DNA of 32,963 nucleotides from a virus: positions 1 to 32,963 of the IMG/VR virus record IMGVR_UViG_3300025168_000334; one strand, given 5' to 3'. A model generated the notes under the pieces. It did no database searches and had not been told where the DNA came from. It saw nothing but the letters and a program-made list of their open reading frames with translations. How positions within the stretch are numbered: the stretch's first letter is position 1; each line of letters opens with the position of its first letter. The translations under genes were made by a program, and so were the position numbers. Below, piece by piece: positions 15,840 to 21,584 of this stretch.

Positions 15840-16351
15840 TTAGATTGATACTTTAACCTTGGTAACTTATTAGGATTTGTTGTAATGTCCATAAAGTCTT
15901 GACGTAATACTCCTTCTTGTATAAAAGCAGTAATAATATCATCTTTAGTTATACCAAGATTAGCAAATGTAAGAGTATTTTTAAATTTGTCATCTGTTTC
16001 AGTATTGCTAATTAACCAATCAGTTAAAGGTGCATTCGGAAATAAAGTTTCAAAGATAAAATTAGAGTACCTATTTGTACTTTCCTGTTTGAGTTTGTTA
16101 ATAACTTTTTGTCCTCTCAGATAAACTCTACTTATTCTTTGTTTCTTTTGTTTACAAGTTCTATTATACTCTTCTTTACTTAAAGATTTTAATCCATGTA
16201 AAACTCTTTTATAAAGATAATTTTGATAAGCAGTATACTTGTCCTGCTCATATTTAACAAAGCTATTTGGATTAGCTTCTAACTTTTGAAAGTCTGACAG
16301 TTTACCTACAAACTGATACTTTCCATTACGATTTGAATTTTGTTTTGTCAT
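15836..16351 (-). CDS. Unknown phage protein (171 aa)
   Basis: Begins MTKQNSNRNGKYQFVGKLSD and is basic, with a long helical middle (KRVLHGLKSLSKEEYNRT, then KQKKQRISRVYLRG) and a C-terminal TNPNKLPRLKY. The strongly basic middle suggests nucleic-acid binding. It starts after the terminator of the previous gene, behind the shared leader motif at 16362-16379, and is the first gene of the HNH/M23/helicase/ClpS unit. Confidence 0.65.
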   Translation of the reverse strand: MTKQNSNRNGKYQFVGKLSDFQKLEANPNSFVKYEQDKYTAYQNYLYKRVLHGLKSLSKEEYNRTCKQKKQRISRVYLRGQKVINKLKQESTNRYSNFIFETLFPNAPLTDWLISNTETDDKFKNTLTFANLGITKDDIITAFIQEGVLRQDFMDITTNPNKLPRLKYQSK

Positions 16352-16380
16352 TATATATACATTTGGGGATTAATAAAATA

Positions 16381-16409
16381 AAAGGAGGAGCTAACTTAAC
16401 CCCTCCTTT
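16381..16409 (-). terminator. Intrinsic terminator after the pseudoknot-led gene
   Basis: AAAGGAGG and CCTCCTTT form the base of a stem around GGTTAAGTTAGCT on the minus strand, followed by TATTTTATT. It ends the one-gene unit at 16419-16880. Confidence 0.8.
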
Positions 16410-16418
16410 ACAATAAAT

Positions 16419-16880
16419 TTAAAGATTAAAATCTTCTTCAGTACTAGCTACAGTATCTTCTTGTGTACTGTATGCAGATCTTAATTCATCTACATTATCA
16501 TGTCTGATTAATGTATCTTCTGCATTGCTAGCTTCAGTGTATCTAGTCTTACGGTAAATTGGGTTACCATCAATAGTACATGGAATACCTGTTGCTCCTG
16601 CTACTTTTAAATCTCTTTCAGGATTTCTAAAGTTAAATGGTGCAGTAGCTTCAAGAACTATAATTTTACCTGGCATTTCTTGCCCTGGTTTAAAATTAAA
16701 GCCTTTTAAATCTTCCATTGATCCTTGTATTAATGCACTTATTTCTTTTTTACGTAAGAAACCATTGTCATCTATTAATACTTTTTCTTGTACTACTCTT
16801 ACATAACCCCATTCTGGGTTTGCTGATTGACCGATAATGTTTCCTGCATCATCAGCACTTACTCTAACTGGTGAGTTCAT
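16419..16880 (-). CDS. Unknown, probably abundant protein under a pseudoknot leader
   Basis: A 153-residue protein beginning MNSPVRVSADDAGNIIGQSA. The body is strand-rich (WGYVRVVQEKVLI, KEISALIQGS, GKIIVLEATAPFNF), consistent with an OB-like or single-strand-binding fold, and the C-terminus is acidic (STQEDTVASTEEDFNL), as in SSB proteins. It is a one-gene unit with its own strong terminator and a structured 5' leader. An ssDNA/RNA-binding protein regulating its own mRNA is an attractive inference but unproven; no family motif is recognised. Confidence 0.65.
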   Translation of the reverse strand: MNSPVRVSADDAGNIIGQSANPEWGYVRVVQEKVLIDDNGFLRKKEISALIQGSMEDLKGFNFKPGQEMPGKIIVLEATAPFNFRNPERDLKVAGATGIPCTIDGNPIYRKTRYTEASNAEDTLIRHDNVDELRSAYSTQEDTVASTEEDFNL

Positions 16881-16908
16881 AATTAAATATTTAAAATGTT
16901 AATAATTG

Positions 16909-16951
16909 GTGAGCCGAACTACTATATTCTTGACTGCTCACATCAAGAATA
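16909..16951 (-). ncRNA. H-type pseudoknot in the 5' leader of the 16419-16880 gene
   Basis: On the minus-strand RNA a 9-bp stem UAUUCUUGA/UCAAGAAUA (16951-16943 with 16933-16925) encloses GUGAGC (16941-16936). This pairs perfectly with GCUCAC downstream (16914-16909). Loops are 1, 2 and 10 nt, the proportions expected of a compact H-type pseudoknot. It ends 28 nt before the ATG. A regulatory RNA element is likely; ligand or protein partner is unknown. Confidence 0.65.
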
Positions 16952-16980
16952 AGACAATAGTAAAAACTATTTATACAATA

Positions 16981-17244
16981 TTATTTTAGAAGGTCCTCTA
17001 TATCATCTAGATTATTGAGATCTATATCTCTAAGATCATCATCATCAATATTTTTAATAATGTCATCATCATCTGATGATATTTTTGGAAGTGATTTTCT
17101 GCTTATAGAAGAGCCTTGAAAGGGATTGTGAATATGATCACCTGCATTCATAGCCATAAGATATTGGATGTCTTGATCAGTGAGGTTTAAAAACTCCTCA
17201 ATACTCAAGTAAACAACCTTGCCATTTGGTAACTGATACTGCAT
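16981..17244 (-). CDS. Small acidic-tailed phage protein (87 aa)
   Basis: Begins MQYQLPNGKVVYLSIEEFLN and continues LTDQDIQYLMAMNAGDHI, a compact N-terminal domain that I recall from Bacteroidota phage hypothetical proteins. The C-terminal half is a run of acidic residues (SSDDDDIIKNIDDDDLRDID). It could bind a basic protein or polymerase. It begins after a hairpin region with its own AT-rich promoter-like leader (ATAATATATTTACG). Confidence 0.65.
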   Translation of the reverse strand: MQYQLPNGKVVYLSIEEFLNLTDQDIQYLMAMNAGDHIHNPFQGSSISRKSLPKISSDDDDIIKNIDDDDLRDIDLNNLDDIEDLLK

Positions 17245-17335
17245 CTCTCTATAGTAGACGTAAATATATTATATTTTGTGCAGAAATGTTAGTTTAAACA
17301 TTTTTTATTTGCCACTATATAGCTAATAATAATAC

Positions 17336-17354
17336 AGGGGAATTATATCCCCCA
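17336..17354 (-). terminator. Weak hairpin, possible terminator
   Basis: GGGG-AATTATAT-CCCC with flanking partial pairing, downstream of the 58-aa gene that ends at 17422. There is no clean T-run after it on the minus strand, so termination is uncertain. Confidence 0.4.
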
Positions 17355-17421
17355 TATTATGTTCAGGAAAAGTACATTCTTGAGAACATACTGTGTTTAA
17401 TTTACTTCATAGTTTTAAATT

Positions 17422-17598
17422 TTAAGTATTTCTGCGTCTATAATCTCTAATTTGTGAAAGTAATATTTCATCATAATGATCAAACCAAGAAGGTCCTCTC
17501 TTATAATGTTTACCAGGCATCATATATTGTTTAGCTTTAGGCATAGCACCTAGTTTAAATCCTACAATAAAAGATTTTAATTTTTCTGTCTTTGCCAT
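17422..17598 (-). CDS. Small basic protein (58 aa)
   Basis: ATG at 17596-17598, TAA at 17422-17424. Begins MAKTEKLKSFIVGFKLGAMP, continues KHYKRGPSWFDHYDE and ends in RDYRRRNT. It starts 2 nt before the end of the coiled-coil membrane protein gene's stop region, in a packed operon. Basic and Tyr/Trp-containing; perhaps nucleic-acid binding. Family not recognised. Confidence 0.55.
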   Translation of the reverse strand: MAKTEKLKSFIVGFKLGAMPKAKQYMMPGKHYKRGPSWFDHYDEILLSQIRDYRRRNT

Positions 17599-17600
17599 AA

Positions 17601-17909
17601 TTATAGTATTAAATAAATTAATAATAAAACATTCATAACTATAACAAAGGCTATTAATCTTTTCTTTAACCTAAGTATTCTTGCTCTGGATAGTAATTCT
17701 ATATGATGAGCAACATGAAATTGTGCTTGTTCCTTAAGCATATTAAGAGTAGAAGTATCTTCTCCTTTTTCAATATGTAGTTCATACCAGTTATAATTAA
17801 ACATGGATAGATCATTTTCAAGTCTTCTTATCTTTTCTTGAAGATAGTTTACATTCATTTTTGGATTAGGGATAAGGAATTTCCTCACCCTTTTAATTAA
17901 GTGTTTCAT
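17601..17909 (-). CDS. Coiled-coil protein with C-terminal membrane anchor (102 aa)
   Basis: The frame is open up to 18041, but its first 44 codons are the shadow of the 64-aa gene, so the start is placed at the ATG 17907-17909. The protein begins MKHLIKRVRKFLIPNPKMNV, has a helical heptad region (NYLQEKIRRLENDLSMF, then LKEQAQFHVAHHIELL), and ends with a single transmembrane segment LIAFVIVMNVLLLIYLIL. Tail-anchored topology. Function unknown. Confidence 0.65.
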   Translation of the reverse strand: MKHLIKRVRKFLIPNPKMNVNYLQEKIRRLENDLSMFNYNWYELHIEKGEDTSTLNMLKEQAQFHVAHHIELLSRARILRLKKRLIAFVIVMNVLLLIYLIL

Positions 17910-17928
17910 AAGTATAGTTTTAATTGGT

Positions 17929-18123
17929 TTATAAATTGATTGGTCCTGGAAACAGATCTTGATTCTTAGTAAATGTAGATACAAGATATCTACTTGGTAT
18001 AAAGTACCCCTCATCTCCAGCAGAGTGAGCTTCATTAGCAAACCAATCTTCTTCCATGTAAGTTCTAACTTCTGGAAAAGCTATTAGTAAATAACTAAGT
18101 TCTATGAGTTCTGTTTTATTCAA
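17929..18123 (-). CDS. Small unknown protein (64 aa)
   Basis: Begins MNKTELIELSYLLIAFPEVR and includes YFIPSRYLVSTFTKNQDLF. Acidic N-terminal helix, then a likely strand region. It overlaps the upstream gene by 8 nt. No family recognised. Confidence 0.6.
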   Translation of the reverse strand: MNKTELIELSYLLIAFPEVRTYMEEDWFANEAHSAGDEGYFIPSRYLVSTFTKNQDLFPGPINL

Positions 18124-18346
18124 TTTCTTTTACTTTATAAGTTGATGTTCCATCATACTCTGGATGAGCTTCAATTCTATCAGCTTCTTCCAATGGTTCA
18201 AAATTAGGATCATTAACTTTATTTTCTATTTTTTCCAGAGCTTCTTCTTTATTATTAGCATCAACAGAGTATACAAAGTTAACCACTCCTTTAGTGATTT
18301 GAGTAACTTCATACTTACCTTTCTTTGCTTGTTTAAAATGTAACAT
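18116..18346 (-). CDS. Small unknown protein (76 aa)
   Basis: The frame opens at 18397 but that region is the terminator hairpin of the previous gene, so the start is placed at the ATG at 18344-18346 (MLHFKQAKKGKYEVTQITKG). The sequence VNFVYSVDANNKEEALEKIE gives a beta-alpha pattern, followed by an acidic middle and a C-terminal strand STYKVKEIE. Unknown function. Confidence 0.6.
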   Translation of the reverse strand: MLHFKQAKKGKYEVTQITKGVVNFVYSVDANNKEEALEKIENKVNDPNFEPLEEADRIEAHPEYDGTSTYKVKEIE

Positions 18347-18373
18347 TTTGTAAAGATAATAAAAAAAATAAAA

Positions 18374-18422
18374 AGGAGAGCAAGCAGCAAATATCAAGCA
18401 ATTTTAAAAGTAGCCTGCCCTC
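18374..18422 (-). terminator. Intrinsic terminator after the 86-aa membrane protein
   Basis: GGAGGGCAGGC and GCTTGCTCTCC form an imperfect stem on the minus strand, followed by TTTTTATTTTTTTT. It separates the gene at 18438 from the one at 18116. Confidence 0.75.
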
Positions 18423-18437
18423 CTATAAGCATTTAGT

Positions 18438-18698
18438 TTATATCATGTAGTCATCATTTAATGCTTTTAGATATTTCTTTTTGCATTTTAATGACGAGTA
18501 TAGATATCCTAAAGATATAACTGTCCAAAATAATATAGCACCTATATCACCGGACTGAACCTTTGGTAGATCACCGGAAGATAACCAAGTCTTTTGCTCA
18601 TTGATATTGATTATTGTAAATGCTGCAGCTATACCGGTAAATATAGCACAAAGCATGAGGATATCTCCCCATACTTTAAGTTTTTTATAATGTTTCAT
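18438..18698 (-). CDS. Membrane protein, two TM segments (86 aa)
   Basis: Starts MKHYKKLKVWGDILMLCAIF; hydrophobic segments cover about 11-30 (ILMLCAIFTGIAAAFTI) and 52-68 (IGAILFWTVISLGYLY). Both ends are positively charged (KKLK, KCKKKYLK), suggesting a hairpin in the inner membrane with both termini inside. One of several such small proteins in this block. Function unknown. Confidence 0.65.
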   Translation of the reverse strand: MKHYKKLKVWGDILMLCAIFTGIAAAFTIININEQKTWLSSGDLPKVQSGDIGAILFWTVISLGYLYSSLKCKKKYLKALNDDYMI

Positions 18699-18709
18699 AT
18701 GTATAAAGA

Positions 18710-18907
18710 TTAAACAATTGATTTAGTTCTATTAGTAGATATTCTAAATATAAAAGCTAAAAACACAATAGTTATATCTTTTTCTATTGATTCAGACTTT
18801 TCATACTTGTCAAATCCAATAGCGAATCCAAAAAACTTTCCAGCTTCTAGACTTATAGTTCTTGTTGTTTGAGGCGTAACTTTCTTGTTAACTGCGATAC
18901 TTGTCAT
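18710..18907 (-). CDS. Small unknown protein (65 aa)
   Basis: Begins MTSIAVNKKVTPQTTRTISL, with a hydrophobic patch AGKFFGFAIGF and a second one ITIVFLAFIFRIS near the C-terminus that might be membrane-associated. It is preceded at 10 nt by the shared leader motif (18917-18934), which supports it being a true gene. No family recognised. Confidence 0.55.
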   Translation of the reverse strand: MTSIAVNKKVTPQTTRTISLEAGKFFGFAIGFDKYEKSESIEKDITIVFLAFIFRISTNRTKSIV

Positions 18908-18948
18908 AATAATTGATTTAAGGGATTAATAAATAAATAAATAAAAAA

Positions 18949-18970
18949 ATACTTGTTCAGGTACAAGTAT
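18949..18970 (-). terminator. Intrinsic terminator after the 117-aa gene
   Basis: ATACTTGT-ACCTGA-ACAAGTAT, a perfect 8-bp stem on the minus strand followed by TTTTTTATTT. It ends the 19011-19364 gene. Confidence 0.8.
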
Positions 18971-19010
18971 TAAAACCTTTCTTGTTTAAAGCACAAGATA
19001 TGCTTACTAG

Positions 19011-19364
19011 TTAGTTTGAGATTATATTATCTGGGTAAGATTCATTATACGAGAACTCCAGTGTCTTAATCCAATTTAATATCTCTCCTTTATAGCAGTA
19101 GTCATACATAAATGCTCTGTCATTAACAGAGGCATCTTGTAGACGTAAGCCTTCATCAAGATATTTAAATGCGAATTCTTCCGTAGCACCATGTGCACCC
19201 TCTTCTTGTAGATCAAGAATAGTTAATCCTATTCCATCAAAAGCTACCGAGTTAGCATTAGGAAATACTACGTAAAGTTCTCTACCTTCATTGTCCTGAT
19301 TCATAGGAACAACTACTCCGGCAGATAACATAAGTTTAAAAATAAGTAATGTAAGTGTTTTCAT
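19011..19364 (-). CDS. Unknown protein with N-terminal hydrophobic signal (117 aa)
   Basis: Begins MKTLTLLIFKLMLSAGVVVP, a short positively charged then hydrophobic start that could be a signal peptide, then a soluble alpha/beta domain (GRELYVVFPNANSVAFDG, EEFAFKYLDEGLRLQD) and a C-terminal NESYPDNIISN. No lipobox. It is a one-gene unit: shared leader motif at 19376-19393 in front, terminator at 18949-18970 behind. A secreted or envelope-acting early protein is plausible. Confidence 0.6.
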   Translation of the reverse strand: MKTLTLLIFKLMLSAGVVVPMNQDNEGRELYVVFPNANSVAFDGIGLTILDLQEEGAHGATEEFAFKYLDEGLRLQDASVNDRAFMYDYCYKGEILNWIKTLEFSYNESYPDNIISN

Positions 19365-19923
19365 AAGTTAATAGATTTAAGTGATTAGTAAATTGATTTG
19401 ATTCCGGTGAATAAGTCTATGAAACTCTCCTACTTACTGTAAGAGATAATAAGACTAATGTACTATGTAATGTATATAGACTGTTATAAGGTTAATAATG
19501 TTATTGCTTTATAAATAATAGCGATATAATATATATATTAACACTTGGTAAGAATTATTTAGTTTTGTTTAAGCCTATAAAAGAGGTAGTGTTTGATTCT
19601 TTCTGTGTTATTAACACACAAACACACACAATATCCTTGTGTTTACAAGGGATTTAATACAATCATACTAAACTTAAACTAGTTTTAGTTTGTTTTGCCT
19701 ACATATACATTGTATCCAGCGTGTGGAGAAAGTAGACTAACTAATTGATAACTAATAAATTATAAAAACAAGTTTGTTTTACTTTTTGTATTTAATTGTA
19801 CACAGAATATTTAAGTTTGTTTTACTATAGTATACAAGTAAAGACTCAGTAAAAAAATAAAGATGTCTAAAGACGTATTAAACTAAAAGGCAGGAGATAT
19901 ACTCCCACCTTTCAATGTTAACC
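19365..19923. other. 559-bp non-coding region with repeats and palindromes
   Basis: No credible ORF on either strand. AAGTTTGTTTTACT occurs twice (19770-19783 and 19813-19826, 43 bp apart), with a shorter AGTTTGTTTT at 19687-19696. TGTGTTA-T-TAACACA is a perfect palindrome at 19604-19618, followed by an ACACAC run. CCTTGT-GTTT-ACAAGG forms a hairpin at 19635-19650. A very AT-rich patch (TATAATATATATATTAACA) lies near 19525-19545. Repeats plus an AT-rich patch suit a replication origin or a regulatory hub; the sequence alone cannot decide. Confidence 0.5.
19886..19912 (-). terminator. Intrinsic terminator after the 123-aa gene
   Basis: AAAGGtgGGAG-TATAT-CTCCtgCCTTT on the minus strand, followed by TTAGTTT. 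It directly follows the stop of the gene at 19924. Confidence 0.75.
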
Positions 19924-20295
19924 TTATGCTGACTTCAGTGAAGCAAACATATCTGCAGTAACCCTTACAATTGGCTTAAGACCACTACATATTAATAGCG
20001 GATCTCCATCTCCAATTCTTTGGAACTTACAAGAATAGTCTGAACCTGTTTCAGGCTTATTAGACTCAACACTACCTTCATAGATGATACCACCATAAGT
20101 TTGGCTACCGTGACCTATGTCTGCAGTTACAAGTACACTACGATACTTTGTCTTGTTAGCATTCTTCATCTCCTTAACTTCTGGAGAAATGCTAGATAAT
20201 TTTCCTGTGAAAGCCCACTGCTCTGCAACACCTGTTACATTTCCATTTGCGTCTTTCAATTCTACCTCTTGAGGATTTTGCTCAAATAAATTCAT
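19924..20295 (-). CDS. Unknown, probably abundant early protein (123 aa)
   Basis: Begins MNLFEQNPQEVELKDANGNV. The core is strand-rich (WAFTGKLSSISPEV, YRSVLVTADIG, YGGIIYEGSV, DPLLICSGLKPIVRVTADM), consistent with a small beta-barrel. Like the 16419 gene it is a one-gene unit with its own leader motif and terminator, a pattern here of proteins made in quantity. Nucleic-acid binding by an OB-like fold is a guess. No family recognised. Confidence 0.65.
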   Translation of the reverse strand: MNLFEQNPQEVELKDANGNVTGVAEQWAFTGKLSSISPEVKEMKNANKTKYRSVLVTADIGHGSQTYGGIIYEGSVESNKPETGSDYSCKFQRIGDGDPLLICSGLKPIVRVTADMFASLKSA

Positions 20296-20374
20296 AATAA
20301 ATAAAATTTTAAGTGATTAATAAATAATTGATTAATAACAAAAAAAAGATGTCAAATGACGTTACAAAAAGAAA

Positions 20375-20389
20375 CCCCCATAATGGGGG
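20375..20389 (-). terminator. Intrinsic terminator after the 62-aa gene
   Basis: CCCCCA-TTA-TGGGGG stem on the minus strand followed by TTTCTTTTTG; begins 7 nt after the stop of the gene at 20396. Confidence 0.75.
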
Positions 20390-20395
20390 CTAACC

Positions 20396-20584
20396 TTAAT
20401 TTAATGAGGCCATAATATCACTATCAGATAAACTGCCGTTTATAATCTGGTACTGAAACTTGAGTTCTTTCAGTCTACCTTCCGGCATATACTCTAATTC
20501 ATCTTTAGTGAACTTCTCTTCTGTGCTTACTGGAATTACTTTTTGCAGGTCCAGTATCTCTGCGATTAAATGTGCTACTAGCAT
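20396..20584 (-). CDS. Small unknown protein (62 aa)
   Basis: The frame is open to 20656, but the shared leader motif lies 11 nt before the ATG at 20582-20584, so the product starts MLVAHLIAEILDLQKVIPVS. Helical, with KFTKDELEYMPEGRLKEL and a C-terminal SDSDIMASLN. Own terminator. Function unknown. Confidence 0.6.
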   Translation of the reverse strand: MLVAHLIAEILDLQKVIPVSTEEKFTKDELEYMPEGRLKELKFQYQIINGSLSDSDIMASLN

Positions 20585-20786
20585 AATAAATAATTTTAAG
20601 GTTAATACTGATAATAAAATAAAGTTGTCCTGTAATAAAAAAGAGAGTAGCATCACAGGCGGACATCCCTGCTCATAGAAATTTCCTCTCTATGTCTCAC
20701 AATCCCCCCTCCTGATACAGGCATGGTCATGTGTTAGCACACTACTCTAATAACAAAAAAAAGTTGTCTTGTAAAAAGTATAGAGA

Positions 20787-21017
20787 CTAATAGTCCCTAC
20801 ACTTATTGAGTTTACTTCTGCATTCAATGAATCCTAACCAGAACATTCCTGCCATAGCCATGAATACAATTGCACACATTAAGCTTGCAATAGTAGTATG
20901 TCTAGGTTCTCCTATACATATCTCCATCCAGAATAGTATACTGACCATCATAGCAAGTATACTATCTAAGAAACATAGATGTTTAAATATCTTTAGTTTT
21001 AGTTTCTTATTTCTCAT
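20787..21017 (-). CDS. Small membrane protein, two TM segments (76 aa)
   Basis: Begins MRNKKLKLKIFKHLCFLDSI. Hydrophobic helices lie at about 18-34 (ILAMMVSILFWMEICI) and 42-62 (IASLMCAIVFMAMAGMFWLG), with Lys/Arg-rich ends. Its ATG overlaps the TGA of the 55-aa gene, so the two are translated together. Function unknown; a membrane takeover or exclusion protein is possible. Confidence 0.65.
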   Translation of the reverse strand: MRNKKLKLKIFKHLCFLDSILAMMVSILFWMEICIGEPRHTTIASLMCAIVFMAMAGMFWLGFIECRSKLNKCRDY

Positions 21018-21181
21018 GATACTGGAATTAGATTGGTGAATACTAATACTATTCCAATTACTGCTACAGTATCAATGCATAATCCTGCAATGACACCCTT
21101 CACATTTTCTTTAGTAGGTATTGGCGTATTAATACTTTTCCAATGTCTACTGATTACTCTTAATAAATAAATTGTTAACAT
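21014..21181 (-). CDS. Small membrane protein (55 aa)
   Basis: ATG at 21179-21181, TGA at 21014-21016. Begins MLTIYLLRVISRHWKSINTP, with a single strong transmembrane segment GVIAGLCIDTVAVIGIVLVF. It has the leader motif at 11 nt and overlaps the next gene by ATGA. It is the first gene of the minus-strand block, nearest to the divergent control region. Confidence 0.65.
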   Translation of the reverse strand: MLTIYLLRVISRHWKSINTPIPTKENVKGVIAGLCIDTVAVIGIVLVFTNLIPVS

Positions 21182-21244
21182 AATATATAATTTTAAAGTT
21201 AATCACAACTCAAAGTTGTCCTGTGTTGGAGGGCAGAGGAGGGT

Positions 21245-21315
21245 AGCTTGACTTTGAGATTGACAAACATTCCTCTGACAGATAAAAAACATTATATCAA
21301 TCTCAAAAAAAAGCT
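21245..21315. repeat. Long interrupted inverted repeat
   Basis: AGCTT (21245-21249) and TTTGAGATTGA (21253-21263) pair perfectly with TCAATCTCAAA (21297-21307) and AAGCT (21311-21315). A symmetrical 3-nt interruption separates the two stem parts, and the loop is 33 nt. On the minus strand it would lie in the leader of the 21181 gene. Could be an RNA element or a cruciform/protein site. Confidence 0.65.
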
Positions 21316-21333
21316 GTCTTGGCTGTGATGGCA

Positions 21334-21366
21334 GGGGGTGGCCAGAGGGGTGGTAGGGGAGGGGGG
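21334..21366 (+). other. G-run block, candidate G-quadruplex
   Basis: Four runs of G (five at 21334-21338, four at 21347-21350, four at 21356-21359, six at 21361-21366) with spacers of 8, 5 and 1 nt. This meets the usual quadruplex pattern and stands out sharply in an AT-rich genome. It lies between the divergent transcription units. Confidence 0.6.
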
Positions 21367-21419
21367 TCTTACATATAATACCCATCTCAACTTATCACAC
21401 ATTATTTTTCCATATAGCG

Positions 21420-21447
21420 TTGTATATCAAAAAAGTTATTATATTTG
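21420..21447 (+). promoter_or_regulatory. Bacteroidota-type promoter
   Basis: TTG at 21420-21422, 17-nt spacer, TATATTTG at 21440-21447, matching the host sigma factor consensus. Directed to the plus strand, towards an 11-codon ORF and terminator about 60 nt downstream. Confidence 0.6.
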
Positions 21448-21449
21448 TG

Positions 21450-21485
21450 ATGTTCAAAATTAAATTTTTTCATATTCTTCCATAA
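21450..21485 (+). CDS. Possible leader peptide (11 codons)
   Basis: ATG TTC AAA ATT AAA TTT TTT CAT ATT CTT CCA TAA encodes MFKIKFFHILP. It starts 2 nt after the -7 box, and its stop codon runs into the terminator stem. The arrangement of promoter, short ORF and terminator resembles an attenuator, but the ORF is too short to be sure. Confidence 0.25.
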   Translation: MFKIKFFHILP

Positions 21486-21512
21486 AGGGCTGCTTTAATT
21501 AGTGGCCCTTTT
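21484..21512 (+). terminator. Plus-strand terminator/attenuator
   Basis: AAAGGGC (21484-21490) pairs with GCCCTTT (21505-21511), with further T-G, G-T, C-G and T-A pairs inside and a 6-nt loop, ending in TTTTC. It stops transcripts from the promoter at 21420, or attenuates them before the structural genes. Confidence 0.7.
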
Positions 21513-21541
21513 CTATGGTAGTGTATGGGGTAATATTAAAA

Positions 21542-21556
21542 TTTTTTTGTATATTA
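21542..21556 (+). promoter_or_regulatory. Plus-strand promoter motif, copy 1
   Basis: TTTTTTTGTATATTA followed by GTTATATACG; the ATG of the first structural-block gene lies 28 nt downstream. One of four near-identical copies, each at the head of a gene group. Confidence 0.7.
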
Positions 21557-21584
21557 GTTATATACGTATTTAAAAAAAGAAATT

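Larger units (their letters stand above)
16362..21203 (-). promoter_or_regulatory. Shared leader motif in front of separately transcribed minus-strand genes
   Basis: The plus-strand form TTTAAG[TG]GATTAATAAAT is seen at 20307-20325, 18917-18934, 19376-19393 and, as TTTGGGGATTAATAAAAT, at 16362-16379. Shortened forms occur at 20595-20607 (TTTAAGGTTAATA) and 21192-21203 (TTTAAAGTTAAT). In all six cases the near edge lies 10-12 nt from the start codon of a minus-strand gene (20295, 18907, 19364, 16351, 20584, 21181). The fixed distance argues for a promoter -7 region or a translation signal. Confidence 0.65.
19859..21318 (-). repeat. Six-copy AAAGnTGTC element in the gaps between small genes
   Basis: Plus-strand AAAG[A/T/C]TGTC occurs at 19859-19867, 20345-20353, 20621-20629, 20761-20769, 21212-21220 and 21310-21318, all outside genes. 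On the minus strand it reads GACAnCTTT, usually followed by a T-run. Two copies (19859, 20345) extend to a GTC-N4-GAC palindrome. Three copies sit 30-60 nt before a start codon. Probably a promoter or operator element. Confidence 0.55.
21182..21584. other. Divergent control region between the two gene blocks
   Basis: 403 bp without a credible gene. In order it holds a leader motif, two AAAGnTGTC elements, a long stem-loop (21245-21315), a G-run block (21334-21366), a Bacteroidota-type promoter (21420-21447), an 11-codon ORF (21450-21485), a plus-strand terminator (21484-21512) and the first copy of the plus-strand promoter motif (21542-21556). Its G content around 21225-21366 is much higher than that of the AT-rich surroundings. 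Confidence 0.75.

Noticed and set aside
16900-16955. tRNA-like end (GTTCG ... GCTCACCA) beside the early gene leader
   Set aside because: No T-arm stem, no anticodon arm and only a 6-bp acceptor-like pairing; the same bases are explained better by a pseudoknot.
17910-18041. 44-codon N-terminal extension of the coiled-coil membrane protein
   Set aside because: It is the shadow of the 64-aa gene in another frame; a good ATG at 17907 gives a basic, natural N-terminus after that gene's stop.
20653-20730. 25-codon ORF in the gap between 20584 and 20787
   Set aside because: Too short, no supporting motif, and it covers a hairpin and two AAAGnTGTC elements; kept as intergenic.
21203-21385. Open frame on the minus strand through the G-run block (60 codons)
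   Set aside because: It translates low-complexity G/C-run DNA and a stem-loop, has Pro/Gln-rich composition unlike its neighbours and no leader motif. The non-coding signals explain the region better.
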